Positions 1-5,971 of a stretch of DNA of 5,971 nt are shown piece by piece. The stretch lies in assembly GCA_024644125.1 (NCBI GenBank), contig JAHELQ010000349.1, positions 1-5,971 of the forward strand, written 5' to 3'. The position numbers and the translations under genes were made by a program. A model generated the notes under the pieces. That model was not told the DNA's origin and ran no database searches. It saw only the letters and a program-made list of their open reading frames with translations. Source of the stretch: Candidatus Aminicenantota bacterium. Lineage in GTDB: Bacteria; Acidobacteriota; Aminicenantia; UBA2199. Each line of letters starts with the position of its first letter. The first letter of the stretch is position 1.

Positions 1-3000
1 TTCAATGAGGTGGAATCGCCTGATGTCACTAATTTTTCCAGCCGGAATTCCTTCTGCCCCGGCCCGGTGATCCACAACGGGATGGATTCATGCACCAACA
101 TACGGCGTGAAAGAACCGGCAGCAGTCCCTCCTCGCCGTCGGAAAAATCGTCCGTCGCCGCCGTTGCGCGGAAACCTACAATCCCTTCGCCGTCGGGCAC
201 CGAAACCTTCCAAAAATATGAGCGTGATTGGTTGGCGGGAATGGAACAGGATTGAACCGGCTGAAGATTTTTGAACTCCTTATCCAGAATCCGTTCTGTA
301 CCAGGCAAAAACCATTGCAACTTCACGTTTCCGTTCATCTCGCTATCGGTCATATTGGTAACTTTTACGGAAAACTCCAACACGTCCCCTTCCCGCAAGA
401 AACGCGGCGGATTGGGTTGAACCATCAGTTCCTTCCGGGTCTGGACACGGCTTTCGAGAAAGCCGAGTTGCAAGGATTTTGAATGGGCAAATCCCAGAAA
501 TTTCCATTCCGTCAAAGCTTCCGGCATCTGGAATTCGATTGTGACCTCGCCTTTTTTATCGCTCAGAAGATGGGGATAAAAGAAGGCTGTTTCGGCGAGA
601 TTCGACCGAATCGGCACATCCTTCAATTCTACCGCGGCTTCCTTGCCGCTACCGCCGTTGCGTTTTTTCGGCTCCGGCTCAGCCCTCGACTGCAAATCAA
701 TACTAGCGGCGCGCGCAGGGGAGGGTGGAGGTATCGCTCCATCGGCGAATTCCATTTCCGCCATCGCTCCGGTCTTGTACATCACTCCGGGAAATTCCGT
801 CATGACCATTTCGGGAAACATTGGATACAACACAGGCTTTATGGAGAGATAGATATTCAGGTTGTCTTTTGCGGTGTTGAAATTCGCAGCCCTGTTCGAG
901 AATGTATCGTGCAGGGAAGTGGCGTCTGTTTTAAAAATCCATGATATATCATTAAAGCGATGGGGATAAAATTGATCGAGAGAATAGTCGTACATAGCCG
1001 CCAACATTTCGGCGACGACAGGTTCGGCTGTCGGGCCGACGATAGTCAGAGCCCATGTCTCTTTTTGGCCGGGCCGCAAAGGGGATCGAAACGTCTTCCA
1101 TTTCAATGAGAGCCGTTTGTCGGTATAGGGCACAAAAACCCGGGTCTCTTGCCGGTAGCGACGGTTCGCCTTTACGAAATGCGCCACAACGGTGAATCCC
1201 CCTTTATGCTCTTCGGAGACCGGAACGAGAATCATTCCCTGAGTCCGGGAGCTTTCGCTCCAGTATCTCTTGAGCAATTCATTATGCTTGAATATTTCCA
1301 CCAGCACCGGTCCATCGCCGTACCCGGTTCCCCAGAGAGCCTCGAAGACTCCTCCTATCTCCACCACAGCGCTTCGGGATGAGAAATAAAAGGGAACCGG
1401 AAGCCCAAACTGACGCGCCGCGGGTTTATTCACCATTACGGCAGCAATCGCTTCCACGGGATTGCCGTCTTTATCCTCCGACCGGAGCTTCAACCGGTAG
1501 GCTCCATGTTTGAGTGCAAACTCCAGAACCATCCTACCGCCCTGGTCCGCCACGACCGAAACAGCCTTCTTTTCGACTAACCTGTCTTCGGGCCATAGAA
1601 CCCAATCGGAGGTGCGCGAAGTATATCCGCCGGGTTCCAACACTGTACCGAACAGATCTTCGGGAACGGGTCTAGCCGGTCCTTTCAAGGTATAAATCTC
1701 AAGCATCCCGCTCACGTTCACCGGCTTACCGTTCAATGTGCTGAACAATACGGAACATTCCACAGGGATTCCCTCTTCTTGCCAGGGAGCGCAATGGACA
1801 TGCGCCTTCAAGGCTGCGTAACCGAGGTTGATTCGCGTCTCGCCGCTACGGGTTTCACCTGAGCTATCGGTGACATCGACCTGTACCTTATAGGTAAATA
1901 CCGGCGAAGCGGATCTCGGAACCTTTTGATCCGGCATTGCCTGGAATGTTATCCGGAATGTCCCGTCAACGTTCGTAAGGGCGGTCCCGTAACCCACTTC
2001 TTGCGGCGAACCGGCATTGGGAATTCTCATACCCCAATACATCCACCACGGCGGCAACTGAGTCTCGCGGAACACCCGGTATACAACGACAGCTCCATCG
2101 ACCGGGGCTCCGGTGTAGGCCATGGCGGTTCCAGAAACAGTTATCTCGTCATCGAGCCGGAGTTGCCCCTCGGGCAATTGCACGTTTACCTGGAATTTCG
2201 GACGTTTGTATTCTTCAACCCGGATAATGGTATTGCCGTTGGGGGTTTCGGTCGATAAGGTGAATACGCCGGTCAGTCCGCCGACAGGAGCGACAAACGT
2301 TCCACTGAAGGAACCGAAGTCATTGGAGCGCAATGCCAGCTTCCCCACCTCCTGATTGTTGGCGTCCCTGAAATACACCATCACATCCTTGCCGGGGAGT
2401 AACTGGTACCGATCCTTAACCTGGTCCACATCAACACATAGTCCCTTGAAATGAACCATCTGCCCCGGCCGGTACAGCGACCGATCGGTAAAGAAGAAGG
2501 TGCGTTCGAATTGGTTGTGGGTATGACTGCGGTAACTGGGTGAAATATCAATCTCGACCAACTGGCGACCGGTGGCCGGATTCTCCGCTACGATGATCCG
2601 TTGCCTGTAACTGGCGGGGGAAGGAAGGTAAAAAAAACCGTCGGAATCGGACTTTCTGAGCAATGTCTGGGAGAATGTGTTATTTTGTGAGTTCAATTCC
2701 CATAATTGCAACTGAATTCCTTGCAATGGAAGCCCGGAATCATTGTTCACTACAAATCCTTCTACCTGCCCTTCCCGGGGACGGATCACCATTCCCATGT
2801 CGCTAACCTGCAAAAATGTGTGTTGAACTTTGTTGCCATCGAGGGAGAAATCATCGCGAACACTGGCCAGCACACGGTACAGGCCTGGTTCGAGGGGCGG
2901 CAGTTTCACTTTCATTTGCCGGGATTTGAAATCGGATGTGGCGGGTAGAGACTCTGTCCATTGCGCTACCGGTTTCTCCTTGATCATCGCCTTCAGAGAT

Positions 3001-4277
3001 GTCTCCGACAACCAACGGAAGTTCCGGCCGCCTTCACCCTTCAGATAAGATTCCAAATGGTTATTGACAATTCTGAAATAGAGCCTGTCGATATTTTTAT
3101 AGTCCAGCGCCAGTTCCGATTCGTTCTCCGGCCGAACCACGGATCCGGCTTTCAATTCAAATTTTTTCTCCTTGATATGAGAAACGACCGTCCGGCAATT
3201 ATGGGCATGCACTGTATCCTTGTATAGCTGCGAGCCTTTTTCGGCGATATCCACCGCTTCACTGAACTTCTCCTCTTTTTGCAAGGCTCTGGCCAGGAGA
3301 AAATAAGCCTTGCCGGCGACGCCGAGGCTACCGTATCGCTGAATGATCTCCCGCAATCTCTCAATATACCGTTCTGTTTTCGTCTCCCCGGCGGCAGCGT
3401 TCACCACGAACTCGAGCCGGTGCAAATCCGCATCGACAAGGGCTTCCGTCTGCCTCTCCCTCCGGTGGAAGCTCAAAATCTCCTGGAATAACAAAAGCGC
3501 CTGGTAAACATGGGAATCCTCGTCTGCGGTTTCGAAGCGGTACTCGATAAACTCATCCACACCCGCCAGGGCCGGGGACGAAGCGACCAACACAAACGCG
3601 TCCTGCGGCCGGGTCGCAGCCTCTTCCGGCGCAGTAAAAAATTGCAATGCTTCGAAAATAATAAAATCATAGAGAGTCGGCCGTAGCGAGGCCGGCTGAT
3701 TGCCCCCTTCCAACAGGTCGTCGAATTGGGAGATGGGAAATCCCCGCAAATAGTCTTTGTCCTGCAAGGTCTCTTTGAACAATGACGCGATATGACCGCT
3801 CAACCGGGAAAAATCCCAGGTAGTGAAATCAGGGGCTTCCCCGTCGTCCACCCTGGACCGTTGGAGCAACCGCCAGCGGTTCATTTCCATATATTGCCGG
3901 TACCAATGGGCCAGCGCCACTCTCATCAAAGGCTTCATTGGCCGGGAAGCGAGGGCTAGCTCCGCTTCTAGCTTGCGGATCTTTCCGGTTGTCTCGCCAC
4001 CCTCGATGCTGTCTTCGATGACAAATTGCCGCAACGTCGCTTTTAACGCTTCACCGTAGCGGTCTTTTTCCAGAGCGATGCGGTGGATCTCTTTTAAATG
4101 CTGGATGGCGGTCTGCGGCAACCGGTTTTGTTCCGCCTCCGTCACTTTTTTCCAGAGCCCGGTAGTATCCGGGTATTCGTTAGAGGGTCCGGCGGGGCCC
4201 GCCGCAAACATCACCGTTAACGCCAACATTGAAAACAAACATAGCCAAACAATCATTGTTAATCCCCATCGATTCAT
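1..4277 (-). CDS. Alpha-2-macroglobulin family protein (MG2 and A2M domains), 3' end outside the window
   Basis: The frame is open from ATG 4277 to the window edge, 1425 codons with no stop or frameshift. Bacterial A2Ms are large envelope proteins thought to trap foreign proteases. Visible parts are: a signal peptide (residues 1 to about 26); a mostly helical region to about 450 with a TPR-like repeat near 322-355; a small beta, carboxypeptidase-regulatory-like domain near 500-575; MG2 with FTDRSLYRPGQ (597-607), closing at VEEYKRPKF (687-695); a following domain with a WWMYWG patch (744-749); a bait-region-type domain containing VPYTDKR (from 1049) and MYDYSLDQF (1095-1103); a proline- and charge-rich linker (1182-1215); and the A2M core from about 1228 (AETAFFYP, then MPEALTEWKF and PPRFLREGD). 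These motifs match the long Bacteroidota-type A2Ms, often near 1900-2000 residues, so several hundred residues are probably missing. The thioester region is not visible. The first ATG is chosen because a GAGGTGA Shine-Dalgarno sequence precedes it. Family assignment is firm; the protease-trapping role is inferred. Confidence 0.93.
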   Translation of the reverse strand, partial: MNRWGLTMIVWLCLFSMLALTVMFAAGPAGPSNEYPDTTGLWKKVTEAEQNRLPQTAIQHLKEIHRIALEKDRYGEALKATLRQFVIEDSIEGGETTGKIRKLEAELALASRPMKPLMRVALAHWYRQYMEMNRWRLLQRSRVDDGEAPDFTTWDFSRLSGHIASLFKETLQDKDYLRGFPISQFDDLLEGGNQPASLRPTLYDFIIFEALQFFTAPEEAATRPQDAFVLVASSPALAGVDEFIEYRFETADEDSHVYQALLLFQEILSFHRRERQTEALVDADLHRLEFVVNAAAGETKTERYIERLREIIQRYGSLGVAGKAYFLLARALQKEEKFSEAVDIAEKGSQLYKDTVHAHNCRTVVSHIKEKKFELKAGSVVRPENESELALDYKNIDRLYFRIVNNHLESYLKGEGGRNFRWLSETSLKAMIKEKPVAQWTESLPATSDFKSRQMKVKLPPLEPGLYRVLASVRDDFSLDGNKVQHTFLQVSDMGMVIRPREGQVEGFVVNNDSGLPLQGIQLQLWELNSQNNTFSQTLLRKSDSDGFFYLPSPASYRQRIIVAENPATGRQLVEIDISPSYRSHTHNQFERTFFFTDRSLYRPGQMVHFKGLCVDVDQVKDRYQLLPGKDVMVYFRDANNQEVGKLALRSNDFGSFSGTFVAPVGGLTGVFTLSTETPNGNTIIRVEEYKRPKFQVNVQLPEGQLRLDDEITVSGTAMAYTGAPVDGAVVVYRVFRETQLPPWWMYWGMRIPNAGSPQEVGYGTALTNVDGTFRITFQAMPDQKVPRSASPVFTYKVQVDVTDSSGETRSGETRINLGYAALKAHVHCAPWQEEGIPVECSVLFSTLNGKPVNVSGMLEIYTLKGPARPVPEDLFGTVLEPGGYTSRTSDWVLWPEDRLVEKKAVSVVADQGGRMVLEFALKHGAYRLKLRSEDKDGNPVEAIAAVMVNKPAARQFGLPVPFYFSSRSAVVEIGGVFEALWGTGYGDGPVLVEIFKHNELLKRYWSESSRTQGMILVPVSEEHKGGFTVVAHFVKANRRYRQETRVFVPYTDKRLSLKWKTFRSPLRPGQKETWALTIVGPTAEPVVAEMLAAMYDYSLDQFYPHRFNDISWIFKTDATSLHDTFSNRAANFNTAKDNLNIYLSIKPVLYPMFPEMVMTEFPGVMYKTGAMAEMEFADGAIPPPSPARAASIDLQSRAEPEPKKRNGGSGKEAAVELKDVPIRSNLAETAFFYPHLLSDKKGEVTIEFQMPEALTEWKFLGFAHSKSLQLGFLESRVQTRKELMVQPNPPRFLREGDVLEFSVKVTNMTDSEMNGNVKLQWFLPGTERILDKEFKNLQPVQSCSIPANQSRSYFWKVSVPDGEGIVGFRATAATDDFSDGEEGLLPVLSRRMLVHESIPLWITGPGQKEFRLEKLVTSGDSTSL
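4200..4277 (-). other. N-terminal signal peptide of the A2M protein
   Basis: Residues 1-26 begin with a short basic stretch (MNRW), followed by an uninterrupted hydrophobic core from about residue 5 to 24 and then a small-residue segment (AAGPAGPS) suited to signal peptidase I cleavage around residues 25-29. The only cysteine (C13) sits inside the hydrophobic core in a WLC context, which is not a lipobox. The protein is therefore predicted to be exported rather than a lipoprotein, unlike the E. coli A2M YfhM. The hydrophobic core could also remain uncleaved as a membrane anchor. Confidence 0.65.
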
Positions 4278-4282
4278 TTCTG

Positions 4283-4289
4283 TCACCTC
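4283..4289 (-). promoter_or_regulatory. Ribosome binding site of the A2M gene
   Basis: GAGGTGA on the minus strand is a perfect match to the 16S anti-Shine-Dalgarno sequence, 5 nt before ATG 4277. It fixes the start there rather than at the in-frame ATG seven codons downstream (4256). Its strength argues against a typical Bacteroidota genome, where Shine-Dalgarno sequences are usually weak. Confidence 0.8.
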
Positions 4290-4311
4290 GAAACATTACA
4301 CGCTATATATA

Positions 4312-4338
4312 CCACTTTTCCCGAACGGATAAAAGTGG
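4312..4338 (-). repeat. Inverted repeat (hairpin) between the GAPDH and A2M genes
   Basis: A perfect 8-bp stem (CCACTTTT paired with AAAAGTGG) encloses an 11-nt loop that can form a further CCG-TT-CGG mini-stem. It starts 6 nt after the GAPDH stop codon, directly behind a run of six T on the minus strand, and is followed by TATATATAG. A classical intrinsic terminator would have the T run after the stem, so this is at best a weak terminator of the metabolic operon. Alternatives are an mRNA-stabilising or processing hairpin, or an operator next to an A2M promoter: the TATATATA at 4304-4311 could be a -10 element, but I see no good -35. The hairpin itself is certain; its role is not. Confidence 0.55.
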
Positions 4339-4344
4339 AAAAAA

Positions 4345-5598
4345 TCACCCCATCGTTTTATCCACATATTCGGTCAACCGGCCGAGGCAGTGGACATAAC
4401 TGCCGTATTCATTGTCGTACCAACCGTAGATCTTGGCGTGGGTGACCGGAATTTGCACCGGTTGGCGATGGTCGATGCCGATCTCCTTGAGCATGGAAGT
4501 GGAAAGTTCGATAAAACCGGTACGGGTATGGGTATCGTTTCCTTCCAAAACCAACGCCGCCGGAAAGCCCAATAAATCGGACGATACATTCTGCCGTTCG
4601 GAGAACACCAACAACCCCTGTTGCGGCCCTACCGCGGCTTCCTTGTAAATAGTGTTCAAAAAAGCGCTGTTGATCTTAGGCTCGCCATGGTCGTTCAACG
4701 GCGAATGGAATGTGACATTGAGGTTGATCAGAGACACGGTGTTGGTGGGAATGCGCACTGAATCCGCCATGAAGCCGACTTTTTTTATAGCCGGAAGCAC
4801 TTGCTCCAACGCCTGGGCCGCACCGGTGGTGGAAAGAATGATATTATTGAATACGGACCGGCTTTTGCGCAGGTCTTTAGCTCCCGTTTTCGGCACCGCG
4901 TCGAGGACATTCTGAGTGTTGGTGGCGGCGTGAATGGTGGACATGGAAGCGGTGAGTATGGTCGCTGTCTCGCGGGTTTCCAGCAACGGTTTCACCATAT
5001 GGGCAAGCCCAGTCGTGGTACAGGACGCGGCGGACACAATATGATGCGCGCCCGGGTCAAAGTCGGTGTGATTGATACCGTATATCAGCATCACTGAATC
5101 CACGGGCATGGCAGCGGATTTATCCTTGATCTTGAATGGAGCGCTGACCAAAACTTTTTGCGCCCCGGCTTCGAGATGTCCCCGCAGACTCCCTCTGGCA
5201 GAAGCATCGGATAACTCCGTCGGATCGGTAAACCCGCCGGTGGTATCCACCACCAACCGAATCCCCTCTTCATGCCAATGAATGTCCCTGGGATTTCTGT
5301 CCTGCCGGATCACCTTCACAGGGAAGCCGTCAATCCGGCAGAGGCCGTTCTCCGGGCCGGGAATCGTTACCGCCACCTCCCGGGACAGGCCGTATAAAAA
5401 ACGGCTCAAAGAGCCATAAGTGCTGTCATGAAGAATATGATCGACAATATCATGAAACGAGCGCCCGGCCTCCCGGCCGGTGTTGATCACCAAACCGTCG
5501 AAATGGCGGTGCTTGATATGATACCAGGCGGTGAGTTTTCCCATTCGCCCCAAACCGTTGATTCCGAGATAATTTTTTTTGACGATCGAGTCATCCAT
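4345..5598 (-). CDS. gap: Divergent, long glyceraldehyde-3-phosphate dehydrogenase (phosphorylating type)
   Basis: GAPDH reversibly oxidises and phosphorylates glyceraldehyde-3-phosphate to 1,3-bisphosphoglycerate in the cytoplasm. The 417-residue product has the Rossmann motif GINGLGRMG (12-20), HDST (57-60), the active-site segment SAASCTTTGLA with catalytic Cys193, the catalytic His223 in STIHAATNTQ, STTGAA (256-261) and VRIPT with phosphate-binding Arg282, and WYDNEYGS (393-400) with the nicotinamide-contacting Asn396. All core catalytic residues are therefore present. Oddities are a length about 80 residues above the usual 330-340, with extra residues spread through the chain; replacement of the second active-site-helix Cys by Gly197; and INTGR (38-42) where NAD enzymes have an Asp after beta-2. 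The next in-frame Met lies inside the Rossmann motif, so ATG 5598 is the start. The gene is coupled to the PPDK-like gene upstream. A related activity such as erythrose-4-phosphate dehydrogenase is possible but less likely. Confidence 0.9.
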   Translation of the reverse strand: MDDSIVKKNYLGINGLGRMGKLTAWYHIKHRHFDGLVINTGREAGRSFHDIVDHILHDSTYGSLSRFLYGLSREVAVTIPGPENGLCRIDGFPVKVIRQDRNPRDIHWHEEGIRLVVDTTGGFTDPTELSDASARGSLRGHLEAGAQKVLVSAPFKIKDKSAAMPVDSVMLIYGINHTDFDPGAHHIVSAASCTTTGLAHMVKPLLETRETATILTASMSTIHAATNTQNVLDAVPKTGAKDLRKSRSVFNNIILSTTGAAQALEQVLPAIKKVGFMADSVRIPTNTVSLINLNVTFHSPLNDHGEPKINSAFLNTIYKEAAVGPQQGLLVFSERQNVSSDLLGFPAALVLEGNDTHTRTGFIELSTSMLKEIGIDHRQPVQIPVTHAKIYGWYDNEYGSYVHCLGRLTEYVDKTMG

Positions 5599-5601
5599 AA
5601 T

Positions 5602-5610
5602 ACCTCCTTA
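5602..5610 (-). promoter_or_regulatory. Ribosome binding site of gap overlapping the upstream stop codon
   Basis: The minus strand reads TAAGGAGGT just before ATG 5598. The first three bases (5610-5608) are the stop codon of the upstream PPDK-like gene, and the rest is a near-ideal Shine-Dalgarno sequence. The core AAGGAGG ends 4 nt before the start codon, which is close. Ribosomes ending on the first gene are positioned to restart on the second, indicating translational coupling. Confidence 0.85.
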
Positions 5611-5971
5611 AAGATTTACATTCTCCATTACAATTTGGTAATGGCGCGCATAAATATGACCGAGACGGCCATCGATAGCGATTCGGTCTCCGGGACCAAA
5701 TTGGTGGCCGTTAATATAACACTTTTTTTCTTTCTCATCGACCCTCAGGGACTGGCAATTGACAACGCAGGTCTTACCCAGTCGCGCCGCTGTCAACGCC
5801 GCATGGGACGTTGCGCCTCCCCGGGAGGTGAGCAATCCCTCGCATTCGAAGATCATATCGATATCATCCGGCACAGTGTCCGGCCGGACCAAAATCCGTT
5901 TCTCCCCCGGACACAGGCGGAAGCACTCGTCGAGATCTTTCATGTCAAAAACCACGACGCCGTTCATAGCT
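5608..5971 (-). CDS. PPDK-like PEP-utilising enzyme, C-terminal phosphohistidine domain only (5' end outside the window)
   Basis: Only the last 120 or so residues are in the window; the frame stays open to the right edge (a GCT codon precedes the ATG at 5967, which is an internal Met). The segment is the swivelling phosphohistidine domain of the PEP synthase/PPDK family: ILVRPDTVPDDI, then GLLTSRGGATSHAAL with the phosphorylated His encoded at 5803-5805, then ARLGKTCVV. This domain carries phosphate between the nucleotide-binding and the substrate domains. The later piece (VDEKEKKCYINGHQF, GDRIAIDGRLG) resembles pyruvate phosphate dikinase more than PEP synthase. In PPDK a large PEP/pyruvate-binding barrel follows, but here the protein stops about 16 residues after IDGRLG. 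It may be a truncated or split PPDK, or a dikinase with a C-terminal His domain and another substrate. Family is confident; the reaction is open. Confidence 0.85.
   Translation of the reverse strand, partial: AMNGVVVFDMKDLDECFRLCPGEKRILVRPDTVPDDIDMIFECEGLLTSRGGATSHAALTAARLGKTCVVNCQSLRVDEKEKKCYINGHQFGPGDRIAIDGRLGHIYARHYQIVMENVNL

Noticed and set aside
483..944. Plus-strand open frame of 153 codons
   Set aside because: It lies wholly antisense to the A2M gene, whose frame is open throughout with clear domain motifs; the plus-strand translation shows no recognisable motif.
1926..2258. Plus-strand open frame of 110 codons
   Set aside because: Antisense shadow of the MG2-to-MG3 part of the A2M gene; no family resemblance in the product.
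4239..4241. Cys13 of the A2M protein as a lipoprotein acylation site
   Set aside because: The residues before it (VWL) do not form a lipobox and it lies in the middle of the hydrophobic core rather than at its end.
1..4277. Absence of a thioester motif in the A2M protein
   Set aside because: The region where a CxEQ-type motif would lie is downstream of the A2M core and beyond the left window edge, so nothing can be concluded.
4304..4311. TATATATA as a -10 promoter element for the A2M gene
   Set aside because: No convincing -35 hexamer lies 16-18 bp upstream; the position overlaps the hairpin flank, so it is mentioned there but not listed as a promoter.
4801..5097. Plus-strand open frame of 98 codons
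   Set aside because: Antisense to the GAPDH active-site region; the minus-strand frame carries the catalytic motifs.
5965..5967. ATG at 5967 as the true start of the PPDK-like gene
   Set aside because: The frame continues upstream (GCT codon) to the window edge, no ribosome binding site can be assessed, and the domain alone without a nucleotide-binding part would be unusual; it is treated as a partial gene.

Overview
All three genes in this window lie on the minus strand, so the order of transcription runs from the right end of the window to the left: the 3' end of a PPDK-like phosphotransferase gene (5608-5971, cut by the window edge), a complete divergent glyceraldehyde-3-phosphate dehydrogenase (GAPDH) gene (4345-5598), a 67-bp gap containing a hairpin, and a very large alpha-2-macroglobulin (A2M) family gene (start at 4277, still open at position 1). 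Coding density is high. I see no RNA genes, mobile elements, CRISPR arrays or plus-strand genes.

The two metabolic genes form a tight pair. The TAA stop of the PPDK-like gene is part of the Shine-Dalgarno sequence (TAAGGAGGT) of the GAPDH gene, so they are almost certainly cotranscribed and probably translationally coupled. Both families act in the lower part of glycolysis and gluconeogenesis (phosphoenolpyruvate/pyruvate and glyceraldehyde-3-phosphate/1,3-bisphosphoglycerate). Both are atypical. The PPDK-like protein ends directly after its phosphohistidine domain, without the usual C-terminal PEP/pyruvate barrel. The GAPDH is about 80 residues longer than usual and lacks the acidic residue that normally selects NAD.

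The A2M gene has its own strong Shine-Dalgarno sequence and encodes an exported protein. In order it has a signal peptide, a long helical TPR-like N-terminal region, a small beta domain, an MG2 domain, further macroglobulin domains, a low-complexity linker at the place where the protease bait region sits in other A2Ms, and the A2M core domain. The C-terminal part, where a thioester would lie, is outside the window. The protein would act in the envelope, with no obvious functional link to the metabolic pair.

The organism is a bacterium, most likely diderm because of the large exported A2M. Several A2M motifs (FTDRSLYRPGQ, VEEYKRPKF, the SLDQF segment, the ETAFFYP segment) resemble the long A2Ms common in Bacteroidota and relatives. 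However, the strong Shine-Dalgarno sequences are unusual for Bacteroidota, so a related or unrelated phylum with this A2M type is more likely. I cannot name the taxon from the sequence alone.
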